From contig NZ_JAOEFD010000011.1 of the NCBI RefSeq assembly GCF_025420485.1, forward strand, positions 1 to 64,000: DNA of 64,000 bases. Reading direction: 5' to 3'. The DNA is from Nesterenkonia marinintestina. Its GTDB lineage: Bacteria > Actinomycetota > Actinomycetes > Actinomycetales > Micrococcaceae. The notes below the pieces were generated by a model. It was not told the DNA's origin, made no database searches, and saw only the letters and a list, made by a program, of their open reading frames with translations. Below, one piece after another: positions 27,410-36,722 of this stretch (positions are counted from its first letter, which is position 1; each line of letters starts with the position of its first letter). Position numbers and translations under genes: made by a program.

Positions 27410-28672
27410 ATGACACCTCAGCGACCTGCGGCGAAGTCCGTCTGTGTGATCGGGCTCGGCTATATCGGACTGCCGACGGCGACGGTCCTTGCTCAGTCCG
27501 GAGCCACGGTGACGGGTGTCGACGTCAATGCTGTGACTGTGGACGCAGTCAATCGCGGCACGGTTCCCTTCGTCGAAGAAGGACTCGAAACAGCTGTGGC
27601 CGGAGTCGTGGCCCAAGGGCGATTGAAGGCTCAGGTCGAGGTGTCTCCGGCCGAAGCGTACGTCGTTGCGGTGCCGACTCCATTCACGGACGAACACCGT
27701 GCGGACCTGACCTATATCGAGTCGGCGGCGAGGAGCATCGCCCCACACCTCACCGGTGGTGAGCTGGTCATCCTTGAGTCCACTTCGCCGCCAGGAGCGA
27801 CCGAGCGGATGGCGGAGGTCATCCTGGCCGAACGTGGCGATCTGACGGGCGAGGACGGACACCCCAACTCGGTGTACTTCGCTCACTGTCCTGAACGCGT
27901 GCTGCCCGGACGGATCATGATCGAACTTGTACAGAACGATCGCATCATCGGCGGAACGACGCGGGCGGCGGCCGAGATGGCACGAGACCTATACTCCCGA
28001 TTCTGCCAGGGAGAACTGCTGCTCACTGAGGCGAAAACGGCTGAGATGGCGAAGCTGACGGAGAACGCCTTCCGCGACGTCAATATCGCCTTCGCCAACG
28101 AACTGTCACTCATCTCGGATCACTTGGGGATCGATGTCTGGGAACTCATCGAGCTGGCCAACCACCATCCGCGGGTGAACATCCTCAAACCGGGCCCCGG
28201 CGTGGGTGGGCACTGCATCGCCGTGGACCCGTGGTTCATCGTGTCGGCCGACGAGCAGAACTCCCGACTGATCTCCACAGCGCGAGAGGTCAACGATTCC
28301 AAGCCCCGGCATGTCGTGGAGCAGGTCATGGGTAAGGCGGAGCGCTTCCGGCAGCCGGTCATCGCAGCCTTGGGAATCGCGTTCAAGGCGAACATCGATG
28401 ACCTCCGCGAGTCACCGTCGCGGAACATCGTGGCAGAGCTGGCCCAGAGGTTGTCCGACGGCAAGCTGCTCGTCGTGGAGCCGAACATAGATGAGCTCCC
28501 GCCAGACCTCGCGGTTCGGACGAACGTCGAACTGAGCTCGTTGTCCGATGGTCTTGAGCGCGCCGACATCGTCCTACTGCTAGTGGACCACGCCCCGTTC
28601 AACCACGTTGACCAGGACCTGCTCCGGGAGAAGGTCGTGCTGGACACTCGGGGCCTCTGGCGACAGGCCTGA
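27410..28672 (+). CDS. wecC: UDP-N-acetyl-D-mannosamine dehydrogenase-like protein
   Basis: NAD-dependent UDP-sugar 6-dehydrogenase, 420 residues from ATG 27410 (a GTG two codons earlier is also possible; GGAAG lies upstream). It would oxidise UDP-ManNAc to UDP-ManNAcA for cell-surface polysaccharide. Visible features are the Rossmann segment VCVIGLGYIGLPTA, PTPF, ESTSPPG, KLTENAFRDVNIAFANEL and the active-site cysteine in GVGGHCIAVDPWF. No wecB, glycosyltransferase or polymerase is nearby, so it is an orphan. Its codon use is less GC-biased than that of the flanking genes, consistent with horizontal gain. Confidence 0.9.
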   Translation: MTPQRPAAKSVCVIGLGYIGLPTATVLAQSGATVTGVDVNAVTVDAVNRGTVPFVEEGLETAVAGVVAQGRLKAQVEVSPAEAYVVAVPTPFTDEHRADLTYIESAARSIAPHLTGGELVILESTSPPGATERMAEVILAERGDLTGEDGHPNSVYFAHCPERVLPGRIMIELVQNDRIIGGTTRAAAEMARDLYSRFCQGELLLTEAKTAEMAKLTENAFRDVNIAFANELSLISDHLGIDVWELIELANHHPRVNILKPGPGVGGHCIAVDPWFIVSADEQNSRLISTAREVNDSKPRHVVEQVMGKAERFRQPVIAALGIAFKANIDDLRESPSRNIVAELAQRLSDGKLLVVEPNIDELPPDLAVRTNVELSSLSDGLERADIVLLLVDHAPFNHVDQDLLREKVVLDTRGLWRQA

Positions 28673-28864
28673 TCAGAAACCTGTACATCCAGGACGATCC
28701 GTCCGGGTCAGCAGCGGAGAACCACGCTCGACGTCGATGGCGGAACATCGCTCCTCTCCTGAGTGATTCAGCCGACGGTTGATCGCATCAGTCCTGGCCC
28801 GAACTCGCCGACGCACTCCGCGCACCGGGTGCCTCGGTAGGCGTCAGGTTGCTCCACTCGATCC

Positions 28865-30850
28865 TCAGCGGCCCTCGTCCCCGACGGACGACTCTCGGTC
28901 AGAGGCGTCATCGTCATCGGAGCTGACCGTCGAGGTCCGACCCGTCTCCGGGTCCCAGCCGTCGGCCCACGTGCCGGTCTCGAAGTCATAGCCCACCGGA
29001 TTGCCGTCCTCATCGGTGCGGCGATACCACTCGGTGTACTCGGCCGCCGTGGAGTCGATCTCCTTGCCCGCACCCTCACCCGGGTTCGAGGGGACCACCT
29101 GCAGCTGCCAGTCGTCGCCGTACCGATCCACCCCGTCCAGCACCGCATTCGACAGCGCCTGACGCGCATAGCGGTGCCGCAGCGACAGCGGATCCGTGCC
29201 CAGCTCCTTCACGAAGCCCACCATCAGCACCAGCATGATCAGCGCGAACGGCAACGCCGTGACGATCACCAGATTCTGCAGACCCTGCAGCGCGGTCTCC
29301 CCACCGATCAGCAGCATGATCGTGGCCACGCCGGCCATCACCAGGCCCCAGAAGATCACGGTGAACTTCCGCGGATTCTGATCCCCGCGGCTGGAGAGGA
29401 TCCCCATCACCACCGAGGCCGAGTCCGCCGAGGTGATGAAGAAGATCGCCAGCACCACGATCACCACGAACGGCAGCCACTCCACGTACGGCAGCTGCTC
29501 GATGATCGTGAACAGCACCTCCGGGGGAGCCATCTCATCGCTGAATCCGGGCAGCCCGTCCCGGTACATGAAGATCGAGGTCCCGCCCATGATCCCGTAG
29601 GCCACGAACAGCAGCGACGACGGGATCAGCGTGACCCCCAGCAGGAACTGCCGCAGCGTCCGACCCCGGGAGATGCGGGCGATGAACAGCCCCACGAACG
29701 GGGACCAGGAGATCCACCAGGCCCAGTAGAACACCGTCCACGCGGACTGGAACTCCAGGGTGTCCTCACCCCAGGAGGCCGAACGGCCCATCAGGTCGAA
29801 GAACGACCCCATGTACTCCATCAGCGCCGAGGGCAGCAGGTTCAGCAGGAAAAGGGTCGGACCCAGGAAGAACACCAGGGCGACGATGCCCACCGTCAGC
29901 ACGATGTTGATGCTGGACAGGTACCGGATTCCGCGGGCCACGCCCGAGACCGCCGAGAGGATGAACCCGCAGGTCAGCACCGTGATGATGCCGACGGTGA
30001 TCACCTGGGTGACCTCGATGTCGGTCACCACCGTGACGCCCTGGCCGATCTGCAGCGCCGCGATGCCCAGGGCGGCGGCGGTGCCGAACAGGGTCGCCAC
30101 GATGGCGAACATGTCCACCAGCTTGCCGGCCAGGCCCTCCGAATGCCGCTTGCCGAACAGGGTCTCGAAGATCGATGACATCAGGAACACCCGGCCGCGC
30201 CGATACGCCGCATAGGCCACGGCGCCGCCCACCAGTGCGTACATCGCCCAGGCGTGGAAGCCCCAGTGGTAGTAGGTCTGCGCCATCGAGGTGTGGATCG
30301 CCTCCACCGTCTCCGCATCCACCGTGTTCGGCGGAGGAGTGTGGAAGTAGGTCAGCGGCTCCGAGGGACCGAAGAACAGGACGCCGATGCCGATGCCGGC
30401 GGCGAAGAGCATCGCCACCCAGGAGAACGTCGAATACTCCGGGTCCTCGTCGTCGCGGCCCAGGCGGATGCGTCCGAACGGGGACACCGCGATCACCAGC
30501 ACGAAGGTCAGCACCACGATCGCCAGGATGTTGAACAGCCAGCCGGCGTTCTCCATCGTCCAGTCGAACGCGGCCGAGGTGATCTGCTCCACCGACCCCA
30601 GGCTCACCGCGCCCCAGACGATGAACGCGATGGTCAGCGTGCCGCCGAGGATGAAGACGAACGAGTCCAGGCCGTAGCGACGACGCTGCTCATCGATGCT
30701 GATGCCCGGCACCAGGGCCGGGTGGATGTCATGGGGATAGTCCTTGCGCGGACGCCGGTAGGGGCTGATCCGCTCCAGCGCGGCGCCGGCCCGACGCACC
30801 CTCTTCCGACCGGTCCCCGACCCGCTGCGACGCGGCTGATCATCGTCCAT
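28865..30850 (-). CDS. BCCT-family betaine/choline/carnitine transporter
   Basis: 661-residue secondary transporter with about twelve membrane segments, importing a compatible solute such as glycine betaine with sodium. The family signature is WAWWISWSPFVGLFIARISRGRT, with FAAGIGIGVLFFGPSEPL at the sodium/substrate region. The N-terminal about 55 residues are basic, and the C-terminal about 100 residues form a long charged tail ending in acidic residues; similar tails serve as osmosensors in BetP. This and the MscS channel suggest adaptation to changing osmolarity. Confidence 0.95.
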   Translation of the reverse strand: MDDDQPRRSGSGTGRKRVRRAGAALERISPYRRPRKDYPHDIHPALVPGISIDEQRRRYGLDSFVFILGGTLTIAFIVWGAVSLGSVEQITSAAFDWTMENAGWLFNILAIVVLTFVLVIAVSPFGRIRLGRDDEDPEYSTFSWVAMLFAAGIGIGVLFFGPSEPLTYFHTPPPNTVDAETVEAIHTSMAQTYYHWGFHAWAMYALVGGAVAYAAYRRGRVFLMSSIFETLFGKRHSEGLAGKLVDMFAIVATLFGTAAALGIAALQIGQGVTVVTDIEVTQVITVGIITVLTCGFILSAVSGVARGIRYLSSINIVLTVGIVALVFFLGPTLFLLNLLPSALMEYMGSFFDLMGRSASWGEDTLEFQSAWTVFYWAWWISWSPFVGLFIARISRGRTLRQFLLGVTLIPSSLLFVAYGIMGGTSIFMYRDGLPGFSDEMAPPEVLFTIIEQLPYVEWLPFVVIVVLAIFFITSADSASVVMGILSSRGDQNPRKFTVIFWGLVMAGVATIMLLIGGETALQGLQNLVIVTALPFALIMLVLMVGFVKELGTDPLSLRHRYARQALSNAVLDGVDRYGDDWQLQVVPSNPGEGAGKEIDSTAAEYTEWYRRTDEDGNPVGYDFETGTWADGWDPETGRTSTVSSDDDDASDRESSVGDEGR

Positions 30851-30988
30851 GACAGTGCTCTCCCTCTGTGCTGCTGTGCCTCGACCTCAGTCCTACGAGT
30901 GGACGCCGAGGTCGACGCGGCGCCGCCGACGCCGACCCGGCTATGCACATCGTAGGGCACAGGTCACACGAGGGGAGCTGCTGAGGGA

Positions 30989-33049
30989 CTACCGGCGGAT
31001 CTCGTGCACACCAGAGAGGAACTCGTGGAGGATCGGACCGTTCGTCGTCGAACCGAAGTCTCCCTCCTCGACGAAGATCGCCACCGCCAGATCACCCTGG
31101 AACGCGACCACCCATGTGTGGGAATACATGTCGTCACCGGTGCCGACCTCCGCGGTGCCGGTCTTCGCGAACACATGCTCGCCCGGGATCGAATCCATCC
31201 CGTCCAGGGTGCCCTCGTCGACCGTTCCCTCCAGCAGCTCGGTCAGGGCCTCGGCCTCCTCGGCGGTGAGACCGGAGTCGGCGTCGTCGCCGTTCTCGTC
31301 GGCGTCGTCCTCGGCGTCCTCCTCGTCCGGGACGACCAGGTGCGGGCGCACCGTCTCACCGGCCGCCACCGAGGCCATCACCGTGGCCATCCCCAGCGGA
31401 GACGCCTGCACCACGCCCTGGCCGAGCATGTCCGCGGCCAGCAGGTTGTCCTGCGAGTCCGGGGGCACCGAGCCCATCTGCACCGGCAGGCCGAAGTCCT
31501 CGTTCGCCGTGATCCCCAGATCCTGGGCCGCCCGGTTCAGCTGCTCGGCGTCCACGTCCGACGCATTGTCCGCGAACACGGTGTTGCAGGAGTCCGCCAC
31601 CGCCGTGCGGAACGGGATCGACCCCACCGAGCTGCCCGGATACCCCGGCACATTGTTGAACTGCTGCCCATGGATCACCGTCGAGGTCGGGCACTGCACC
31701 GTGGACCCCGGCTCCACGCCGTCACGCAGCATCGTCAGCGCCGTGACCACCTTGAACGTCGACCCCGGTGCGTAGAGGTGCTGCAGCCCCGACCCCACAT
31801 AGCCCTGACCCGCCGCGGCGACCAGGCCGCCGTCAGAGGGCCGGACCGCCACGATCGACGACTCCTCGCCGATCCCGTCCACCACGTCCTGGGCCAGCTG
31901 CTGGATCTGCGGATCCAGACTGGTCCGCACATCCTCACCGTCGACCGCCTCCGACTCATACACGGTGTCCCCGGCCATGGTGATGCGCATCCCCGGCTCC
32001 CCGCCGAGCACCTCCTCCTGGGAGGCCTGCACCCCCGACTGGCCGATCAGCCCCGCCGGATCCAGATCCGGGTCCTCCTCCAGGTCCTCCGCCGTCACCG
32101 GGCCCACCGTCCCGATCAGCGAGGGGGCCAGATCCTCATCCGTGGGCAGCGACATCGACTGCTCACGAGCCACCGCGCCCGGGATCTCCTCCACCTCCGC
32201 GGCGGTGATCTCATCCGAATCCGCCCGATGCACGGTGGCCTCCACGAACGCATCATCACCGTGGCCGACCACCTGATCGGCGAAGACCACCGGGTCGATG
32301 TCCACCAGCTCCGCCAACGCAGTGGCCGCCTGACGCTGCTGGTCCTCCGTGGCGCCGCCGTCGCCGTCGCCCTCGACCGACTCGTCCTCGACCTGCAGAT
32401 CGGACAGGATGCGGGTCTTGTCGATCCCGATGCTGTACACCGTGCTGTCCGAGACCAGGGCCCGGTCGTTGCCGTCCAGGATCTTGCCGCGCTCCGGGGC
32501 GACCGCCGAGACCGACGGGGTCTGATCCCCGGTGAAGTCCTCGTGGATCGAGGTCGTCTCCGGCTCCACCAGCCAGGACTCCTCGTCCTCCGAGTAGGTC
32601 AGCTGAGCCTCGGTGTCGTACTCCCAGGTCTCGCCCTCCGCGCCGACCTCGTCCAAGGCCCAGGCGTGGTGGAGGGACACCGCGGCCGTGGGCGGGCGGA
32701 CCGAATCCTCCTCCGGCTCGGTGACCTCCACCTCCGAGACCGTGACCTCCGGGCGCACCTCGCCGAACGCCTCACCGAAGTCCTCGACTCCCGAGGAGAG
32801 GGACTCCAGGTCGCCTTCGGTCGCGTCGAGCTCCTCGAAGTCCCCGCTGCTCAGCGCCTCGGCCAGACGCTCCGCCGTCGGCTCCGGATCCGGACGCTCC
32901 TCCGCGCACCCCGAGAGCAGCAGCGCGACCCCCAGGCCCAGGGCGCCGACGCCGATCAGACGGGCGGACGGGCGGGCTGATCGGTGCGCCGGCGGGTGTG
33001 CCGACGGTCGTGCTGAGGAGCGGACGGGCTGCGGGGGAGCGGTCATCAT
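30989..33049 (-). CDS. Lipoprotein penicillin-binding transpeptidase (MecA_N-type, class B)
   Basis: 686-residue class B penicillin-binding protein that cross-links peptidoglycan outside the cell. It starts with a basic leader and a lipobox LLSGC (C48), then an NTF2-like MecA_N region (about 50-165), a PBP dimerisation region and the transpeptidase domain. The active-site motifs are S430-T-F-K433, S487-C-N489 and K629-T-G. The cysteine in the SxN motif is allowed. Its ATG region overlaps the stop of the upstream CPBP gene by four bases, so both are on one transcript. Confidence 0.92.
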   Translation of the reverse strand: MMTAPPQPVRSSARPSAHPPAHRSARPSARLIGVGALGLGVALLLSGCAEERPDPEPTAERLAEALSSGDFEELDATEGDLESLSSGVEDFGEAFGEVRPEVTVSEVEVTEPEEDSVRPPTAAVSLHHAWALDEVGAEGETWEYDTEAQLTYSEDEESWLVEPETTSIHEDFTGDQTPSVSAVAPERGKILDGNDRALVSDSTVYSIGIDKTRILSDLQVEDESVEGDGDGGATEDQQRQAATALAELVDIDPVVFADQVVGHGDDAFVEATVHRADSDEITAAEVEEIPGAVAREQSMSLPTDEDLAPSLIGTVGPVTAEDLEEDPDLDPAGLIGQSGVQASQEEVLGGEPGMRITMAGDTVYESEAVDGEDVRTSLDPQIQQLAQDVVDGIGEESSIVAVRPSDGGLVAAAGQGYVGSGLQHLYAPGSTFKVVTALTMLRDGVEPGSTVQCPTSTVIHGQQFNNVPGYPGSSVGSIPFRTAVADSCNTVFADNASDVDAEQLNRAAQDLGITANEDFGLPVQMGSVPPDSQDNLLAADMLGQGVVQASPLGMATVMASVAAGETVRPHLVVPDEEDAEDDADENGDDADSGLTAEEAEALTELLEGTVDEGTLDGMDSIPGEHVFAKTGTAEVGTGDDMYSHTWVVAFQGDLAVAIFVEEGDFGSTTNGPILHEFLSGVHEIRR

Positions 33050-34128
33050 GCCTCAGATCGGCTCGGAGGGACCGGGGTCTCGGGGGTGGTGGTCTCAGGG
33101 GCTGTGGTCTCCGGGCCGGCGAAGCTGCGGCGCGCGGTGAGCAGCAGCACCAGCAGAATCGCGGCCGGCACCAGCCAGCCCGACCACCCCTGCAAGGTGG
33201 CCTGACGGACGTCGAGGGTGTCGCCCATCGCGGCAAACCAGGTCGGCAGGATCGCCGCCGAGGTGATCATCGACTGCGCGAACGCCGCCGGCCAGATCGA
33301 CCCCGACCGCATCCGCAGCCAGGCCAGCAGCCCGCCGATCACCACGCAGTAGCCGACCATCAGAGCCCCGGCCACGAACACCGGAGTGTTCTGATAGTAG
33401 AAGCCCACCGCCAGCAGCGGGGCGAACCACAGCCCGTTGAGCACACCGGTGATCAGCACCGCCGGCACCGCACCCCAGCGCAGGTGCAGCCGCGGGAACA
33501 GATAACCGCGCCAGCCGATCTCCTGCCCCGCGTGGACGAACACGTTGACCACCGCCCAGCCGATGATCAGCAGGAACTCCACCGCCAGCCCCGTGGTCAG
33601 GAACTCCGCGGCGTCATGCCCGAGCCGACGCTCCAGATCCTGCAGGAAGATCGGCATGGACGCATCCAGCGGGAAGACGCCCAACGCCGCACCCACCGGG
33701 ATCGCCGCCGCCGAGAGCCCGAGGAACAGCAGCAGCGCCAGCACGCTCCACCCGAACAGTCGGCCCAGCGGACGCAGCGGGGTGATGCCCAGGGCGTCGG
33801 TGATCGTCTGCGGGCGCAGGGCACGCCCCGCGGCGCCGCCGTCGTCGCGTCGACCGATGTGGCCGTACAGGACCGACGCCGGCTGACGGCGCTCGAAGAG
33901 GTAGATGATGACCGCCGCCACCGCGGGGGTGAGGATGAACAGGTTGTAGACCGTGCCGGTGAGTTCGGTGGTTCGCTGCTGGGGATCCTCGAAGAGCGCG
34001 CGGGCGGCGACCGCCCAGCCCAGGGCCAGGGTCAGCAGGGCGAAGCTGCCGAGCAGCACCAGCGGTGTGCGCGGGGTGGCCGGACTCGTGCGGAGCCGGA
34101 CGGGCTTCTCGGCGGTGGTCTGCGGCAT
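33046..34128 (-). CDS. CPBP (CAAX protease-like) membrane protein lacking catalytic residues
   Basis: 360-residue multi-pass membrane protein of the CPBP/Abi family, whose active members are intramembrane metallo- or glutamate proteases. Motif 1 (EExxxR) reads Q202-E203-IGW-R207, so the first Glu is lost. Motif 2, normally ending WH, reads LWF (F235). The third motif (HxxxN) reads Q285-SMI-T289. All expected catalytic or metal positions other than E203 and R207 are replaced, so it is probably a non-proteolytic scaffold or binding protein. It is co-transcribed with the transpeptidase, which suggests a role at the cell wall. Confidence 0.82.
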   Translation of the reverse strand: MPQTTAEKPVRLRTSPATPRTPLVLLGSFALLTLALGWAVAARALFEDPQQRTTELTGTVYNLFILTPAVAAVIIYLFERRQPASVLYGHIGRRDDGGAAGRALRPQTITDALGITPLRPLGRLFGWSVLALLLFLGLSAAAIPVGAALGVFPLDASMPIFLQDLERRLGHDAAEFLTTGLAVEFLLIIGWAVVNVFVHAGQEIGWRGYLFPRLHLRWGAVPAVLITGVLNGLWFAPLLAVGFYYQNTPVFVAGALMVGYCVVIGGLLAWLRMRSGSIWPAAFAQSMITSAAILPTWFAAMGDTLDVRQATLQGWSGWLVPAAILLVLLLTARRSFAGPETTAPETTTPETPVPPSRSEA

Positions 34129-34232
34129 GTGCGGGCTCGGTGCTCCTCACCGTCACGGCCGAACACGGCCGGTCAGCTCAGGGATCGGGGACAGAGCCCG
34201 ATGATACTCGCCGCAGCTGACCGCCCCCTCAT

Positions 34233-34306
34233 GATCGAGTCCCCTGTTTCAGGCACAGTTTCGGGTGTTTTCGGCCCGACACGCTGCAGGAATCTGGGAC
34301 TCGATG
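34233..34306 (-). repeat. 74-bp palindromic repeat, copy 4 (A arm right, C-type left arm)
   Basis: 74 bp; termini GATCGAGTCCCC and GGGACTCGATG. The left arm is the divergent C type (TGTTTCAGGCACAGTTTCGGG), matching the right arm of copy 8. It starts 27 bases downstream of the minus-strand methyltransferase stop codon. Confidence 0.9.
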
Positions 34307-34332
34307 GGAGGGGGGAGGGGAGGGTGGGGAGC

Positions 34333-35169
34333 TCAGGCCTCGTCGGGCAGGTGGCGGGCGACGAAGAACAGCCGACGGAACGGCAGGATCGTGCCCAGCC
34401 GGTTCGGCGGATACGCCTCCGCCAGGGCGGCCTTGTACTCGGCGACGAACCGCTCACGCAGCGGATCCGGAAGCGCCTCCAGCACCGGACGGGCCGCGGT
34501 CGAGGAGATCCAGGTGAACACCGGGTCCTCGCCGGTGAGGATGTGGTGGTAGCGGGTCTCCCAGGCGTCCACCGTCCACCCGTCCCGGGCGACGTCGAGC
34601 ATGTAGTCCTGCAGCTGCGACGTGGGCTGCAGCAGCGAGTCCGGGTCGATGTGGTCGGAGTACGGCGCCGAGGTCGCGAACTCCGCCAGCAGCCTGTGGC
34701 TCGGGGCGTCGAAGTTCCCCGGCACCTGCACCGCCAGCGCCCCGCCCGGGGCGACCTGATCCATGATCTGCGGCAGCAGCGCGCGGTGCTCGGGCAGCCA
34801 CTGCAGCGCCGCATTCGAGACTACCAGATCCGCCGGTTCACCCAGCCGGAAGTCCCGGATGTCCGAGCGGAGATAGCTCACCGACGCGTCGTCCGCAGTG
34901 GACTGGGCGGCACGCTCGAGCATCTCCGCGCTGGAGTCCACGCCCACGATCGAGGCCTCCGGCCACAGCGCGCGCAGCACCGGCATCCCCGTGCCCGGTC
35001 CGCAGCCCAGGTCCACGATGCGCCGGGTCTCCGGCACGCCCGCGCGGTGGAGCAGGTCGATGAACGGCTGGAGGCGCTCACCTGCGAACGTCAGGTATCG
35101 GGCGGGGTTCCAGTGGGTGCTGCCGACGCCGCGTGCCGAGGGGGCGGCGGGGTCCGAGGAGGCGGGCAT
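34333..35169 (-). CDS. tam: Trans-aconitate 2-methyltransferase-like SAM methyltransferase
   Basis: 278 residues from the ATG at 35169. The N-terminal WNPARYLTFAGERLQPFIDLL and the SAM loop VDLGCGPGTGMPVLRALWP are typical of Tam, which methylates trans-aconitate to relieve inhibition of aconitase. Further blocks are DLVVSNAALQWLPEH and HHILTGEDPVFTWISSTAARP. There is no strong ribosome-binding site, and a leaderless transcript is possible. Confidence 0.85.
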   Translation of the reverse strand: MPASSDPAAPSARGVGSTHWNPARYLTFAGERLQPFIDLLHRAGVPETRRIVDLGCGPGTGMPVLRALWPEASIVGVDSSAEMLERAAQSTADDASVSYLRSDIRDFRLGEPADLVVSNAALQWLPEHRALLPQIMDQVAPGGALAVQVPGNFDAPSHRLLAEFATSAPYSDHIDPDSLLQPTSQLQDYMLDVARDGWTVDAWETRYHHILTGEDPVFTWISSTAARPVLEALPDPLRERFVAEYKAALAEAYPPNRLGTILPFRRLFFVARHLPDEA

Positions 35170-35304
35170 GCTCTCAGTGTATGGAGGCCGCGGCGTCCGG
35201 CGGCAGGGGCGGACGCAAATGGACACAGGCGCAGGTCGGGACGGTCCGGGAGACTGACCGTCGACACAGTGATGAGAACGGTTTGCAATAAAGAGTGAGC
35301 GTGT

Positions 35305-35319
35305 TGATAATCATTCTCA
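35305..35319 (+). promoter_or_regulatory. Zur/Fur-type box over the aztD start codon
   Basis: TGATAATCATTCTCA is a near-perfect palindrome that fits the TGAnAATnATTnTCA pattern of Zur boxes. It touches the ATG at 35319. A weaker match, TGAGAACGGTTTGCA, lies 32 bp upstream (35273-35287). The downstream gene encodes a zinc-binding protein, so Zur is more likely than Fur. Confidence 0.75.
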
Positions 35320-36713
35320 TGAAGAACTCGACGATGATCATCACACAGACCACCGCCGCCCTGGCCCTGATGGCGCTGCTCGGCGCCTGCAGCACTGACG
35401 ACGGGGGAGCCGAGGCGGCTGAGGGTAACACTGCCGAGGACTCTGCGGAGGAGACTGGTAAGCAGTCGGCGGATGAGCCTTCGGATGACTCCGTGGAGCC
35501 GTCCGAGCGGGAGACCTCCGAGGCCGGCGGACCCACGCCCCGCCTCGCGGTGACCTACGACGGCGGCGTCCAGGTGCTGGAGGGCGCCACGCTCGAGGAG
35601 CTCGCCGACTTCCCCGCCGACGGGTTCCTGCGGCTTAACCCCGCCGGCGACGGTCGTCACCTCTTCCTCACCGAGGGGGAGGGCTTCCGACTCCTCGACG
35701 CCGGGACCTGGGGTGAGCCGCACGGCGACCACAGCCACTCCTACACCACCGACCCGCTGCTCACCGACATCACCGTCGACGGGGACACCCCTGGGCATGT
35801 GGTCTCCCACGAGGGCACCGGCACCCTCTTCTTCGACGGCTCCGGTGAGATCCGCACCTACGACCTCGACAGCCTCGACGCCGAGACAGAGATCGACGCT
35901 GAGGAGGCCTCCGTCCCCGACGCCCACCACGGAGTCGCCGTCACCCTGGCCGACGGCTCTCGGCTCGAGACCATCGGCGACGGAGACGACCGCAGCGGCG
36001 CCCGCGTCGTCGACGCCGACGGCGAGGAGATCGCGGCCTCCGAGGACTGCCCCGGAGTCCACGGGGAGACCGCCATGGACGACGGCACCCTCGCGCTCGG
36101 CTGCGAGGACGGCGCCCTGCTCTACTCCGACGGCGAGTTCACCAAGGTCGCGGCCGAGGACAGCGTCGAGACCTCAGACGGCTATGCGCGCACCGGGAAC
36201 CTGTTCCCGGCCGAAGGATCCACTGTGCTGCTCGGCGACCGGAACCTCGACCCGGACGGGGAGGAGCCGATGACCGAGATCGCGCTCCTCGACGCCGAGA
36301 CCCAGGAGTTCACCGGCGTCGACGTCGGCGCGGCCTACAACTTCCGATCCCTGGCCCGCGGCCCGGAGGGCGAAGCACTGGTGCTCGCCGAGGACGGAGT
36401 GCTGCACGCCTACGACGAGTCCGGCGAGGACGCCTGGGAGCTGGAGATCATGGACCCCTGGACCGAGCCGGAGGAGTGGCAGGAGCCGCGCCCGGCGATC
36501 ACCGTCGACGGCGACCTGGCCTACATCACCGACCCGGAGTCCCAGGAGGTGCACCTGGTCGACCTCACCGAGCGGAAGATCATCAACTCCGCCGAGCTCG
36601 ACGTGGTCCCCAACGAGATCGCGATCGCCGACGGCCGCGTACCGAAGGGTGCGGACGAGGACCACGAAGGTCACGATCACGAGGAGCATAACCATGAGGA
36701 TCACGACCACTGA
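35319..36713 (+). CDS. aztD: AztD-like zinc metallochaperone lipoprotein
   Basis: 464-residue secreted protein. The start is ATG 35319, giving a signal peptide with lipobox LLGAC (C24); a GTG at 35295 would add eight residues. After an acidic linker comes a predicted beta-propeller (repeated xxGxHLFLTEG, TLALGCEDG, YITDPESQEVHLVDL blocks) with the zinc-loop HGDHSHSY. The C-terminus is His/Asp/Glu-rich and ends HEEHNHEDHDH. In known systems AztD passes zinc to the AztC binding protein of an ABC importer, but no aztABC is next to it. A Zur-type box overlaps its start. Confidence 0.85.
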   Translation: MKNSTMIITQTTAALALMALLGACSTDDGGAEAAEGNTAEDSAEETGKQSADEPSDDSVEPSERETSEAGGPTPRLAVTYDGGVQVLEGATLEELADFPADGFLRLNPAGDGRHLFLTEGEGFRLLDAGTWGEPHGDHSHSYTTDPLLTDITVDGDTPGHVVSHEGTGTLFFDGSGEIRTYDLDSLDAETEIDAEEASVPDAHHGVAVTLADGSRLETIGDGDDRSGARVVDADGEEIAASEDCPGVHGETAMDDGTLALGCEDGALLYSDGEFTKVAAEDSVETSDGYARTGNLFPAEGSTVLLGDRNLDPDGEEPMTEIALLDAETQEFTGVDVGAAYNFRSLARGPEGEALVLAEDGVLHAYDESGEDAWELEIMDPWTEPEEWQEPRPAITVDGDLAYITDPESQEVHLVDLTERKIINSAELDVVPNEIAIADGRVPKGADEDHEGHDHEEHNHEDHDH

Positions 36714-36722
36714 GGTCCGCGT

